A stretch of DNA of 64,000 nucleotides from Pseudomonas cavernae. Lineage in GTDB: Bacteria; Pseudomonadota; Gammaproteobacteria; Pseudomonadales; Pseudomonadaceae. Under the pieces are notes generated by a model. That model was given only the letters and a program-made list of their open reading frames with translations, did not search any database and was not told the DNA's origin. Positions 37,873 to 46,515 of the stretch are shown here, in pieces. Numbering within the stretch: the first letter of the stretch is position 1; each line of letters starts with the position of its first letter. The DNA is taken from the NCBI RefSeq assembly GCF_003595175.1, contig NZ_CP032419.1, forward strand, positions 2,976,001-3,040,000. Reading direction: 5' to 3'. The position numbers and the translations under genes are program-made.

Positions 37873-40131
37873 TTACTCGGGAGCCGTAGGGGCCGTCAGC
37901 AGCCCCTGCTCAGCCAAGTCGCGATACAAGGTTTGGCCGACCGCAGAACCCGCCGGATAGAACACCGCCGGCTGGCCAAGCGGTGCCGCGATCTTGATCC
38001 GGGCTCCAGTACTGGCGCGGTATTCCCGCTGCGACCAGAGATGCACCCAACGGCCGGCCGGCAACGCCACTTCCACTGTCCGCGCCCCTGGCTCCAGCAC
38101 TGGCGCCACCAACAGCTGATCGCCAAGAAGGAAACTTCTGGGCGTGGCCATCGCGCTCGCCGGGTCATCGGGATACTGCAACCACAACGGCCGCACCAGC
38201 GGCAACCCGCGATTAGCCGCCTGCGCCATCAGCTGCGCTCGATATGGCGCCAGCGCCGCATAGATCCGGGCGAAACGGGCGAACTGCGCTAGGCTGGCCG
38301 GCGAACTATAGACCTGCTGGTTTTCCTCTGGACGGTTGCCTTCGTGACTGCGCAGCAGGCTGGTGAAGGCGGAAAACTCGATCCAGCGCAGCAGCAATTC
38401 CTCACTGCGGTGGTAGTCCTTCAGCGGACTGCTGATAGTGGTGTAGCCGCCGGTGTCGCTGTGGTTCAGGCTAAAGCCCGACAAGCCGCCGCTGAGCAGA
38501 CCGATCAGGGCGCTGTGCAGACCATCCTCGATACCCCAGCCCACCAGCTGATCGCCCAGCCACATGCTGGTGGTCAGCCCCGGGCTGCGGCTGTAAGCCG
38601 AGCGGGTGAAGAACAGCAGCTCGCCGGCACCACCGACCTCATCGATCAACTCGCGATTGAGCCGGGCCCATTCCTCAGGAAAGCGGTTGTGCAGCAGCGC
38701 CGCGCTCTCGCCGCTGGCCAGCCGCGCCTCGAACGGCAGCGCCTCGCCGAAATCGGCCATCCAGCCGGAAAAGCCGCGGGCGAGCATTTCCTCCCTGAGC
38801 ACCTGCTTGAGCCAAGTGCGCGCCGCCGGATTGGTCAGATCGACCAAGCCGGCGCTGAAGCTGGTATTCGGCAGTGCCAGCGGCTGGCCCTGGACATCGC
38901 GGACCAGATAGCCCCGCTCCAGCGCCTCGCGATAGAGATTACGCCGGTCACCGCCCTTCTCCGCCAGATCGACCAGAAATGGATTGACGTACGCCAGGCT
39001 GCGCACGCCCTTGGCCTGCAGTTCGGCGTTCAATTCCGGCCACTGCGGGTAATGCTGCTGATCGAGCGTCCAGCTCCACCACAGCTGCTGGCCGAAACTG
39101 GTGCTGCGCTGGCCGACCCAATCCTGCAGCCAGACTCCGGCCAGCGGCACCTTGGCTTGCTCCAGGCGGGCGAGGATCTCGCGCACCCGCTGGGTGCCGC
39201 CCTGCAAACCGACGATGGCGCCGCGCTGGGTCCAGTCCGGCAACGGCGGCATGCGCCCGACCACCGAGGTGTGCGCCTCGACCAAGGCACTCGGACTGTC
39301 GCCGGCATAGATGCGCGCCGCCAACTGCCCTTCGTGCACTTCCAGCTGCACGCGGCGCTCGTCGCGCAGGTCGAAAACCTGATAGGCCGCAGATTCGCTG
39401 AAGAAACTGCGCAGCTTGCTGGTCAGGTAATGTGGCACCGGCGCGTAACTGGTCCACCAATCGCCACCAGCCCGCGCGCTGAGGTTGGCGCCGAGCGTGA
39501 GGGGCTGCAGACCACGGCCGATGCCCTGCTCCTGCACCAGGATCGGCAAGCGCCGTCCGGCCAGGTCGAAGTGGGTGAACTGCTCGCCAAAGCCGAAGAA
39601 ATGCTCATCGGCGTCCCGCGCCCAGCTCAGATAGAGGCGGTTCAGCGCCGGATCATCGAGCTTCACCGCCAGCCGTAGACCGCGTGCACCATCGGCCTGC
39701 AGGCTCAGGCTGTAGGCGCTGATACGGCCATCGGTGCAACGCAAATGCCCCTTGAGGGTGAGCTGCTGGCCAACCAGTTGGAAGCTTTCCAGGCTCTGCT
39801 CACGGCAGAGCAGGCCGCGCTGCTCCTCGACAAACAGCGCCCCGCGAAATTCCTCGACCTCATCATGGCCGAGCCCGGCGGCGAGAAACCCGCCCTCGGC
39901 TGCCCATAGGCTTTTGCCTGGCTGACCCACGCCCCGCAGGTCGAAACCTTTGCCAGACCAGGCGAAACGGTAGTCGCCGAGGACAAACTCGCGCGGCAAC
40001 GCCAAGGCGGGCGGCACCACCAGCGAGCTCCACACCGGGCGCTCGCGCCAGTTCTGCCAGACCTGCCAGCCCGCCACACAGGCAGCCCCCAGCACGGCCA
40101 GCGCGACCAGTCCCTTTCCCCAACGCCCCAT
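37873..40131 (-). CDS. GH31 glycoside hydrolase, YihQ (sulfoquinovosidase)-like but with altered sulfonate pocket
   Basis: 752 aa. An N-terminal membrane anchor or signal (residues 7-25) puts the enzyme outside the cytosol, unlike cytosolic E. coli YihQ. The catalytic TIM barrel matches YihQ closely: WLQDW (334-338), GWMADFGE with nucleophile Asp460, WLGDQ with acid/base Asp527, NHSDTGGYTT, and LRSHEGNRP. Of the YihQ sulfonate-pocket residues, Gln288, Trp304 and Tyr508 are kept (Gln336, Trp352, Tyr563), but Arg301 aligns with Gln349. It is therefore an alpha-glycosidase whose substrate may not be sulfoquinovose. No sulfoquinovose transport or EMP/ED genes are nearby. It stands alone, next to a truncated family-1 repeat. 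Confidence 0.82.
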   Translation of the reverse strand: MGRWGKGLVALAVLGAACVAGWQVWQNWRERPVWSSLVVPPALALPREFVLGDYRFAWSGKGFDLRGVGQPGKSLWAAEGGFLAAGLGHDEVEEFRGALFVEEQRGLLCREQSLESFQLVGQQLTLKGHLRCTDGRISAYSLSLQADGARGLRLAVKLDDPALNRLYLSWARDADEHFFGFGEQFTHFDLAGRRLPILVQEQGIGRGLQPLTLGANLSARAGGDWWTSYAPVPHYLTSKLRSFFSESAAYQVFDLRDERRVQLEVHEGQLAARIYAGDSPSALVEAHTSVVGRMPPLPDWTQRGAIVGLQGGTQRVREILARLEQAKVPLAGVWLQDWVGQRSTSFGQQLWWSWTLDQQHYPQWPELNAELQAKGVRSLAYVNPFLVDLAEKGGDRRNLYREALERGYLVRDVQGQPLALPNTSFSAGLVDLTNPAARTWLKQVLREEMLARGFSGWMADFGEALPFEARLASGESAALLHNRFPEEWARLNRELIDEVGGAGELLFFTRSAYSRSPGLTTSMWLGDQLVGWGIEDGLHSALIGLLSGGLSGFSLNHSDTGGYTTISSPLKDYHRSEELLLRWIEFSAFTSLLRSHEGNRPEENQQVYSSPASLAQFARFARIYAALAPYRAQLMAQAANRGLPLVRPLWLQYPDDPASAMATPRSFLLGDQLLVAPVLEPGARTVEVALPAGRWVHLWSQREYRASTGARIKIAAPLGQPAVFYPAGSAVGQTLYRDLAEQGLLTAPTAPE

Positions 40132-40142
40132 GCTTTCTCCTT

Positions 40143-40209
40143 AATCTCGCGAGCTAGAGCCATTTTTAACGCCATATGGCCGACGCGCAGCAGATCGTAA
40201 ACAGGCTCT
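40143..40209 (+). repeat. Family-1 palindromic element, internally deleted copy
   Basis: 67 bp: the left part ATCTCGCGAGCTAGAGCCA joins directly to TTTTTAACGCC and the normal right end, finishing GATCGTAAACAGGCTCT. The terminal 14 bases of the left arm and about 60 central bases are missing. It sits directly upstream of the GH31 start codon (40131). Confidence 0.85.
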
Positions 40210-40296
40210 TATCTGTTCACAACGCGCCCACTCGTATGCTTGGCGCCCATTGGCAAGCTGCTTAAGCTGCGCGTCTTGCTTTTCTGGAGTTCGTCC

Positions 40297-40638
40297 ATGC
40301 CGGTCTGGATACAAACCGCCGTTCTGCTCAGCCTTTCCAACATCTTCATGACCTTCGCCTGGTACGGCCACCTGAAGACCATGAACAGCAAGCCCTGGGT
40401 CATCGCCGCGCTGGTCAGCTGGGGCATTGCCCTGTTCGAGTACCTGATCATGGTGCCGGCCAACCGCATCGGCTATTCCGAGCTATCGGTCGGCCAGCTG
40501 AAAATCATGCAGGAAGTCATCACCCTCGCCGTGTTCGTGCCCTTCAGCGTGCTGTTCATGCAGCAGCCGCTGCGGCTCGACTACTTGTGGGCGGGCCTGT
40601 GCCTGCTCGGCGCGGTGTATTTTATCTTCCGCGCCTGA
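40297..40638 (+). CDS. DUF486/DMT-superfamily small membrane protein
   Basis: 113 aa, four membrane helices. PVWIQTAVLLSLSNIFMTFAWYGHLK and WGIALFEYLIMVPANRIGY are characteristic of the DUF486 family, with the second half FVPFSVLFMQQPLRLDYLWAGLCLLGAVYFIF. Related in fold to half-size DMT transporters. Function unknown. GGAG lies 9-12 bases before ATG 40297. Confidence 0.85.
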   Translation: MPVWIQTAVLLSLSNIFMTFAWYGHLKTMNSKPWVIAALVSWGIALFEYLIMVPANRIGYSELSVGQLKIMQEVITLAVFVPFSVLFMQQPLRLDYLWAGLCLLGAVYFIFRA

Positions 40639-40696
40639 ACCGGCCAGGGACCAGGCGCGTCGGTCGTTGCGACCGAGCGCGCCAGACTCGGCGTGA

Positions 40697-41569
40697 TCAT
40701 TTAGCCGTATTAAGCCGGGCAATCAGGCTCGAGGTATCCCAACGGCCGCCGCCCATGGCCTGCACGTCGGCATAGAACTGGTCGACCAGCGCCGTCACCG
40801 GCAATTGCGCGCCATTGCGCCGCGCTTCTTCGAGGATGATGGCGAAGTCCTTGCGCATCCAGTCGACGGCGAAACCGAAGTCGAACTTACCTTCCAGCAT
40901 GCTCTGATGGCGGTGGTCCAGCTGCCAGGACTGCGCCGCCCCCTGACTGATCACCGCCATCGCCGTCTGCGCATCCAACCCCGCCGCCTGAGCGAAGTGC
41001 AGGGCCTCGGCCAAGGCCTGGAGCAGGCCGCCGACGCAAATCTGGTTGACCATCTTGGTCAGTTGGCCGCTGCCCGCCGGGCCCATCAGGGTGACCTGCT
41101 TGGCGTAGCTCTCGATCACCGGCACGGCGCGGTCGAAGAACACCTGCTCACCGCCGACCATCACAGTCAACATGCCGTTCTCGGCCCCGGCCTGACCGCC
41201 GGACACCGGCGCGTCGAGAAAACCCACCTCGCGCTCGGCCGCCAGTAGCGCCAGCAGCCGGGCGAGGTCGGCCGAGGCGGTGGTGTGATCGACCAGCACA
41301 CTGCCGGGCGCCATGCCGGCCAACACGCCCTGCTCGCCGAACACCACGCTGCGCAAGTCGTCATCGTTGCCCACGCAGGTCATCACGAACTCGGCCCCCT
41401 GCGCCGCCTCGCGCGGAGTGGCGGCCGCCTCGCCGCCAAACTCATCGCCCCACAGCTCCACCTTGACCGGCGAGCGGTTGTACACGCACACCTCATGCCC
41501 TTCGCAGGCCAGATGACCGGCCATGTGGAAGCCCATGGTGCCGAGCCCGATAAATGCCACCTTAGCCAT
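40697..41569 (-). CDS. Beta-hydroxyacid dehydrogenase (3-hydroxyisobutyrate dehydrogenase family)
   Basis: 290 aa. The Rossmann start VAFIGLGTMGFHMAGHLA, the substrate-binding DAPVSGGQAGAENGMLTVMVGG, the catalytic Lys in GQLTKMVNQI and the C-terminal DFAIILEEA region are all present. NAD(P)-dependent oxidation of a short beta-hydroxyacid (3-hydroxyisobutyrate, tartronate or similar); the sequence alone does not settle which. No valine-pathway genes are adjacent. Confidence 0.85.
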   Translation of the reverse strand: MAKVAFIGLGTMGFHMAGHLACEGHEVCVYNRSPVKVELWGDEFGGEAAATPREAAQGAEFVMTCVGNDDDLRSVVFGEQGVLAGMAPGSVLVDHTTASADLARLLALLAAEREVGFLDAPVSGGQAGAENGMLTVMVGGEQVFFDRAVPVIESYAKQVTLMGPAGSGQLTKMVNQICVGGLLQALAEALHFAQAAGLDAQTAMAVISQGAAQSWQLDHRHQSMLEGKFDFGFAVDWMRKDFAIILEEARRNGAQLPVTALVDQFYADVQAMGGGRWDTSSLIARLNTAK

Positions 41570-41649
41570 CGCCGTACTCCTTCTCTTCGCTTTGCCGACA
41601 GCCTAGCATGCGGTTTGCCGAGTCCAACAAGCGCTTCCATACTGGCCAC

Positions 41650-41791
41650 AGAACCTGTTTCGGATCTCGCGAGCTAGAGCGAGACAAGGCAAAAACAGCC
41701 GAGGAAGCGCAGTTTACGAGTTGTAAATGAGCATTCCGAGGCTGTTTTTAACGCCGTATCGCCGACGCGCAGCAGATCCGAGACAGGTTCT
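41650..41791 (+). repeat. 142-bp palindromic element, family 1, copy C
   Basis: Terminal stem AGAACCTGTTTCGGATCT with one T/G mismatch; middle pair CGA/TCG where copies A and B have CCA/TGG; inner stem AAAAACAGCC/GGCTGTTTTT. Lies between the divergent dehydrogenase and exonuclease genes, occupying most of the promoter space. Confidence 0.9.
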
Positions 41792-41808
41792 CAGCGCCGG
41801 GAGGGCCT

Positions 41809-42351
41809 ATGGGACATTGGTTAGTGATCGACCTGGAAGCCACCACCGAAGAGGGTGGCTGGCCGGTGACCGAGATGGAAATCATCGAGATCGGCGCCAG
41901 CCTGGTCAGTGCCGAGGGCCGCGAACTGGATCATTTCCAGCGTTTCGTGCGGCCGCTGCGGCGCCCCTGCCTGACCAGCTTCTGCCGCGAGCTCACCCAT
42001 ATCAGCCAGGCCAACGTCGATGCCGCGGCGCCGCTCGCCAGCATCTGGCCGCTGTTCGAGCGCTGGCTGGCCGCACACCTGCCGCGCTTGGCCGGCTGGG
42101 CCAGTTGGGGCGAATACGACCGCCGACAACTGGAACAGGAGTGGCAGCGCCATGGTCTGTCCAGCGTGCTGGCGCAGCTGCCGCATCTCAACCTCAAGCA
42201 GCGCTTCGCCGAAGTGCGCCAACTCGCCCGCCCGGTGGGTCTGCACAGCGCCCTGCAGTTGGCCGGTTTCAGTTTCCACGGCCAGCAGCACCGCGCCCTC
42301 GAAGACGCGCGCAATACCGCCCGGCTGCTGCCGCTGATCCTGCCGGCATAA
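41809..42351 (+). CDS. DEDD 3'-5' exonuclease (ERI1/KapD-like)
   Basis: 180 aa. Exo I is VIDLEATTEEGG (Asp-x-Glu), Exo II lies in WASWGEYDRRQLEQE, and Exo III is HRALEDARNTARLLP, giving a DEDDh set. Eukaryotic-like ERI1 homologues trim RNA; bacterial ones are uncharacterised or act on RNA/DNA ends. The start is 17 bases after a family-1 repeat; GGGAGG lies 6-11 bases before the ATG. Confidence 0.85.
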   Translation: MGHWLVIDLEATTEEGGWPVTEMEIIEIGASLVSAEGRELDHFQRFVRPLRRPCLTSFCRELTHISQANVDAAAPLASIWPLFERWLAAHLPRLAGWASWGEYDRRQLEQEWQRHGLSSVLAQLPHLNLKQRFAEVRQLARPVGLHSALQLAGFSFHGQQHRALEDARNTARLLPLILPA

Positions 42352-42422
42352 AGCGGATGACGGGCTGAAACGCCTTGGGCATACTGACCGGCCTTTTTTC
42401 AGCCCCTCCCGAGGATTTCCGC

Positions 42423-42704
42423 ATGTTCAAGGTTAACGAGTACTTCGACGGCACCGTCAAATCCATCGCCTTCGACATGGCCGCCGGCCCGGCCACCGTC
42501 GGCGTCATGGCTGCTGGCGAATACGAATTCGGCACCAGCCAGCTGGAAGTGATGCACGTGATCGCCGGCGCTCTGACCGTCAAACTGCCAGGCAGCGACA
42601 ACTGGGCGACCTTCGAAGCGGGCAGCAACTTCACCGTACCGGCCAACAGCAAATTCCAGCTGAAAGTCGCGGTCGATACCGCTTACCTTTGCGAATACCG
42701 CTGA
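42423..42704 (+). CDS. ppnP: Pyrimidine/purine nucleoside phosphorylase PpnP (DUF1255)
   Basis: 93-aa single-domain cupin. [33 protein letters not shown] and [13 protein letters not shown] are diagnostic. It releases bases from nucleosides by phosphorolysis. GAGGA lies 6-10 bases before ATG 42423. Terminator directly downstream. Confidence 0.92.
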   Translation: MFKVNEYFDGTVKSIAFDMAAGPATVGVMAAGEYEFGTSQLEVMHVIAGALTVKLPGSDNWATFEAGSNFTVPANSKFQLKVAVDTAYLCEYR

Positions 42705-42718
42705 GTCGACCAGGCCTA

Positions 42719-42748
42719 AAAAAACCGGCCTGATGGCCGGTTTTTTTA
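42719..42748 (+). terminator. Rho-independent terminator of ppnP
   Basis: AAAAAACCGGCC-TGAT-GGCCGGTTTTTTT, 14 bases after the stop. Confidence 0.92.
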
Positions 42749-42782
42749 TTGCCGCCGTTTGCCACCCACCCCGGACTACCTC

Positions 42783-43667
42783 ATGTCGCGTTCACCCAAC
42801 TCCTCCTCCGTCCTGCTGCCGATCGGCCTGCTGCTGGTGGCCATGGCCTCGATCCAGGGTGGGGCTGCCCTGGCCAAGGGCCTGTTCCCGCTGATCGGCG
42901 CCGAAGGCACCACGGCGCTGCGACTGGGGCTGGCGGCGATCATCCTGACCCTGATCATGCACCCCTGGCGCGCGCGCCTGAGCGCGAGTTCCGCCCGCTC
43001 GCTGCTCGGCTACGGCGCCGCGCTCGGCGGCATGAACCTGATGTTCTATATGTCGCTGCGCAGCGTGCCGCTAGGCATCGCCGTGGCTTTGGAGTTCACC
43101 GGCCCGCTGACGCTGGCGCTGCTGTCGTCGCGACGCCTGCTGGACTTCATCTGGATCGCCCTGGCCGTGCTCGGCCTGTGGCTGCTGCTACCGAACGAAC
43201 AGGCGCATGCGCCGATCGATCCGCTGGGCATGGCCTATGCCCTCGGTGCTGGGGTGTGTTGGGCGCTATACATCGTCTTCGGCCAGAAGGCCGGCGCCGA
43301 GCATGGCGGCCAGACCGTGGCGCTGGGCACCATAGTCGCCGCCCTGCTGGTGTTCCCGATCGGCCTGGCGCATGCCGGCAGCGCACTGTTTTCCTGGTCG
43401 CTACTGCCGGTCGCGCTGGGGGTCGCGGTGCTTTCTTCGGCTCTGCCCTACAGCCTGGAAATGGGTGCCCTGACCCGCCTGCCGGCGCGCACCTTCAGCA
43501 CCCTGATGAGCATCGAGCCGGCCATCGCCGCGCTCTCCGGGCTGCTGTTCCTGCACGAACGGCTGAGCCTCCCGCAGTGGCTGGCGATCGGCGCCATCAT
43601 CCTCGCCTCCACCGGCGCCGCGGCGACGGCCCGGGGCAAGGTGCCGCAGCCGCGGCCCGAGCCTTAG
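42783..43667 (+). CDS. rhtA: Threonine/homoserine exporter RhtA (EamA family)
   Basis: 294 aa, ten membrane helices in two EamA repeats. The sequence follows E. coli RhtA closely (LLVAMASIQGGAALAKGLFPL, GGMNLMFYMSLRSVPLGIAVALEFTGP, ALPYSLEMGALTRLPARTFSTLMSIEPA). It exports Thr, homoserine and related amino acids. I prefer ATG 42783; the frame opens slightly earlier. The TAG stop uses the first two bases (AG) of a family-1 repeat. Confidence 0.88.
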   Translation: MSRSPNSSSVLLPIGLLLVAMASIQGGAALAKGLFPLIGAEGTTALRLGLAAIILTLIMHPWRARLSASSARSLLGYGAALGGMNLMFYMSLRSVPLGIAVALEFTGPLTLALLSSRRLLDFIWIALAVLGLWLLLPNEQAHAPIDPLGMAYALGAGVCWALYIVFGQKAGAEHGGQTVALGTIVAALLVFPIGLAHAGSALFSWSLLPVALGVAVLSSALPYSLEMGALTRLPARTFSTLMSIEPAIAALSGLLFLHERLSLPQWLAIGAIILASTGAAATARGKVPQPRPEP

Positions 43668-43806
43668 AACCTGTTTATGATCTGCTGCGCGTCGGCCGTA
43701 CTGCGTTAAAAACCGGGCTCAGATGCTCATTGACAGCTGTAAACTCCGCTCTTCGCCCGCTTTTTGCCTTGTACGGCTCTAGCTCGCGAGATCGTAAACA
43801 GGTTCT
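43666..43806 (-). repeat. Palindromic element, family 1, copy E (inverted, 141 bp)
   Basis: Same element in the opposite orientation to the others. Middle pair CCG/CGG extends to a perfect 6-bp CCGTAC/GTACGG; inner stem AAAAAGCGGGC/GCCCGGTTTTT has one mismatch. It starts within the rhtA stop codon. Confidence 0.88.
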
Positions 43807-43837
43807 TAAAACGCCATAGGGCGGATCACAGACCTCT

Positions 43838-43868
43838 GGTGGAAAACGCTACGCGGTTTTCCACCCTA
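43838..43868. repeat. TAGGGTGGA short palindromic repeat
   Basis: GGTGGAAAACGCTACGCGGT...TTCCACCCTAG. The terminal CTA is, on the minus strand, the TAG stop codon of the ABC exporter. Confidence 0.75.
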
Positions 43869-45635
43869 GGCCTCGACGGCACCGAATTGCAGTTCGGCCA
43901 GGCGCCGATACAGCGCATTGCCGGCCACCAGTTGCGCATGGGTGCCGATCGCCACTAACCGGCCGTGGTCGATCACGGCGATGCGGTCGGCATTTTGCAC
44001 GGTGGCCAGCCGGTGGGCGATCACCAAGGTGGTGCGCCCGGCCATCAGCAGCGGCAACGCCTGCTGGATCAGGTGTTCGCTTTCCGCATCCAGGGCGCTG
44101 GTGGCTTCGTCCAGCAGCAGGATCGGTGCGTCGACCAAGAGCGCCCGGGCAATCGCCAGACGCTGGCGTTGTCCGCCGGACAACCCCTGCCCGCTGTCAC
44201 CGAGGTGGGTGCGATAGCCCTGCGGCATCTGCATGATGAACTCGTGGGCATGCGCCGCCCGCGCCGCGGCCTCGACTTCGGCCTGGGAAGCACTGGCCTT
44301 GCCATAGCGGATATTGTCCTCGACGCTGCCGAAGAACAGCGCCGGGTTCTGTGACACCAGAGCGAAGCAGCGGCGCAGGTCGCGCGGATCGAGGCGGGTC
44401 AGCGGCAGACCGTCGACCAGGATGCGCCCCGCCTGCGGATCGAAGAAGCGCAGCAGCAGGTCGAACAGCGTCGACTTGCCCGCTCCGGAAGGGCCGACCA
44501 GCGCCAGGGTCTCGCCGGGCTCGACGCTCAGGCTGAGGCCGTCGATGGCATAGCGCTCGGGCCGGGTCGGATAGGCGAAACGCAGGTGCTCCAGGACGAT
44601 GCGGCCACTGACCTGCGCCGGCAGGCGCAGCACATCACCAAGCGGCGCGGTGATTTCATTGCGCGCCTGCAGCAGTTCGGCGATCCGCTCGGCCGCGCCG
44701 GCCGCGCGTTGCAATTCGCCGATCACCTCGCTGAGGGTGCCGAAGGCCATGCCGACGATCAGGCTGTAGAACACGAAGGCGGCCAGCTCGCCACCGGAAA
44801 TCCGCCCACCGATCACATCCATGCCGCCGACCCAGAGCATCACCGCCACCGCGCCGAGCACCAGCACGATCACCACGGTGATCAGCCAGGCGCGCTGGGC
44901 GATGCGCCGGCGCGCGGTGTCGAACGCCAGTTCGACCGTGGCGGCGAAGCGCGTCTTGTCCTGTGCCTGGTGGTTGTAGGCCTGCACCGTCTTGATCTGG
45001 CCGAGCACTTCGCCGACGTAGCTGCCGACGTCCGCCACCCGGTCCTGGCTCTGCCGCGACAGGCTGCGCACACGGCGGCCGAAAATCAGGATCGGCGCGA
45101 TCACCAGCGGCAGCGCGGCGATGACGATCGCCGACAGCTTGGGATTGGTGACGAACAACAGCACCACCCCGCCAACCAGCATCACCGCGTTGCGCAGCGC
45201 CATCGACAGCGACGAGCCGATCACCGACTGCAGCAGCGTGGTGTCGGCGGTCAGTCGCGACTGGATCTCGCTGCTGCGGTTGCTCTCGTAGAAGCCCGGA
45301 TGCAGCTCGACCAGGTGATTGAACACGCGCATGCGGATGTCGGCGACGAAGCGCTCACCGAGCCACGACACCAGGTAGAAGCGCGTGAAGGTGCCCAGCG
45401 CCAACGCCAGCACCAGCAGCATGAACAGGCCGATCGACTGATTGAGCATGGCCGGCGACTGGGTGGCCAGGCCCTTGTCCACCAGCAACCTGATGCCCTG
45501 GCCCATGGACAGGGTGATGGCGGCGGTGAACAGCAGCGCCAACAGCGCGCCGGTCACCTGCCAGCGGTACGGCGCGATAAAGCGCCGGGTCATGTGCAGG
45601 GCGTTGCGCTGGCGATTGGAAAGGAAGAAGGGCAT
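43866..45635 (-). CDS. ABC exporter, fused membrane and ATPase domains (MsbA-like)
   Basis: 589-aa half-transporter. Six membrane helices (residues about 20-310) precede an ATPase with Walker A GPSGAGKST, Q-loop SQNPALFFG, signature LSGGQ, Walker B ILLLDEATSALD and the H-loop IAHRLATV. It would work as a homodimer exporting lipid, peptide or drug. It is the third gene of a unit with the DCC and DoxX-like genes. GGAG lies 6-9 bases before ATG 45635. Its stop codon lies in a TAGGGTGGA repeat. Confidence 0.88.
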   Translation of the reverse strand: MPFFLSNRQRNALHMTRRFIAPYRWQVTGALLALLFTAAITLSMGQGIRLLVDKGLATQSPAMLNQSIGLFMLLVLALALGTFTRFYLVSWLGERFVADIRMRVFNHLVELHPGFYESNRSSEIQSRLTADTTLLQSVIGSSLSMALRNAVMLVGGVVLLFVTNPKLSAIVIAALPLVIAPILIFGRRVRSLSRQSQDRVADVGSYVGEVLGQIKTVQAYNHQAQDKTRFAATVELAFDTARRRIAQRAWLITVVIVLVLGAVAVMLWVGGMDVIGGRISGGELAAFVFYSLIVGMAFGTLSEVIGELQRAAGAAERIAELLQARNEITAPLGDVLRLPAQVSGRIVLEHLRFAYPTRPERYAIDGLSLSVEPGETLALVGPSGAGKSTLFDLLLRFFDPQAGRILVDGLPLTRLDPRDLRRCFALVSQNPALFFGSVEDNIRYGKASASQAEVEAAARAAHAHEFIMQMPQGYRTHLGDSGQGLSGGQRQRLAIARALLVDAPILLLDEATSALDAESEHLIQQALPLLMAGRTTLVIAHRLATVQNADRIAVIDHGRLVAIGTHAQLVAGNALYRRLAELQFGAVEA

Positions 45636-45652
45636 GGACGCTCCGCAACGAC

Positions 45653-46054
45653 TTAGTGAGGGACAGTCTGCCCGGCGCGTGGTGCCTCCACCAGCCAGCC
45701 GATCAGACAGAGACTCAGACCCAACAGGTTGGTGCTGAGCGGATTGAAGGCCTGTATCAGCAACTCCGGAGCAAACCAGGCCACATCCAGCAACAGGCCA
45801 ACGAGCAAGCCGGCAGTCAGCAGCAATGGCCAACGCTGCCAACGCACGACGCACAGCACGCCGGCCCAGCCCAGCTCAAGCACGCCGGCCAGTTGCGCGA
45901 CCCGCTCCACCTCGGTCCAGCCATGGGCGGTGATCATCCGCACCTCGTCCGCACTGAGCCAGAGCAGCTTGGGCACCAGGCCGTGGCAGAGGAACAGTAG
46001 CGCGAGCGACAGGCGTACCAGCAGGGCAATCCGTCCAGCCTCCGGTTCACTCAT
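45653..46054 (-). CDS. DoxX-like small membrane protein
   Basis: 133 aa with four membrane helices (RIALLVRLSLALLFLCHGLVPKLL, VAQLAGVLELGWAGVLCVV, LLLTAGLLVGLLLDVAWF, LSTNLLGLSLCLIGWLV). The pattern suits DoxX-like proteins. It overlaps the DCC thiol-redox gene upstream by 8 bases and is 17 bases from the ABC gene, so the three are probably co-expressed. Function unknown; the pairing hints at membrane redox. Confidence 0.65.
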   Translation of the reverse strand: MSEPEAGRIALLVRLSLALLFLCHGLVPKLLWLSADEVRMITAHGWTEVERVAQLAGVLELGWAGVLCVVRWQRWPLLLTAGLLVGLLLDVAWFAPELLIQAFNPLSTNLLGLSLCLIGWLVEAPRAGQTVPH

Positions 46055-46484
46055 GCAGGAAGCGCCCGGCATGATCGGCAGAGGGAATCAGGCAGGTAGC
46101 GTAGCGGCCGAACAAACGGTAACGGTTCAGGGCAATACGGTCGTAGCACCAATCCCTGAGCGGACGCGGGCACAGACGCAAGATCGTCAGAGCACGCCAG
46201 GGCCAAGGCAGCTGGGTGAGAATGCTCAGCACCGCATTGGAGCGCACGAACAGGCGGCCGTCCTCGACGTAGGCCATGGTGTCGAAACGGTCGGTGGGCA
46301 ATCCAACCCACGCAAGGATTGCCTGACCTTCGGCCGACTGCACCGAGGCCAATTTGAAACGCTGCGCCCGGTCATGGCGGATGAGGAACTTCGCCCAGCC
46401 ACTGCACAGACGGCAGACGCCGTCGAACAGCACCACCCGGTCGCCAGGGCGCAGACAGGCAGGCAGGTTTTCCAGGTTGGCCAT
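46047..46484 (-). CDS. Thiol-disulfide oxidoreductase DCC family protein
   Basis: 145 aa. The hallmark DGVCRLCSGWAKFLIRHD (Asp-x-x-Cys-x-x-Cys) is at about residue 21, followed by FKLASVQSAEGQAIL and the C-terminal FGRYATCLIPS. DCC proteins are predicted thiol redox enzymes, related to YuxK. ATG 46484 is preceded by GGGGA; the frame's earlier TTG is not needed. Confidence 0.85.
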   Translation of the reverse strand: MANLENLPACLRPGDRVVLFDGVCRLCSGWAKFLIRHDRAQRFKLASVQSAEGQAILAWVGLPTDRFDTMAYVEDGRLFVRSNAVLSILTQLPWPWRALTILRLCPRPLRDWCYDRIALNRYRLFGRYATCLIPSADHAGRFLHE

Positions 46485-46515
46485 CAAAATTCCCCGTCAG
46501 CCCATTCGGCTCGCT

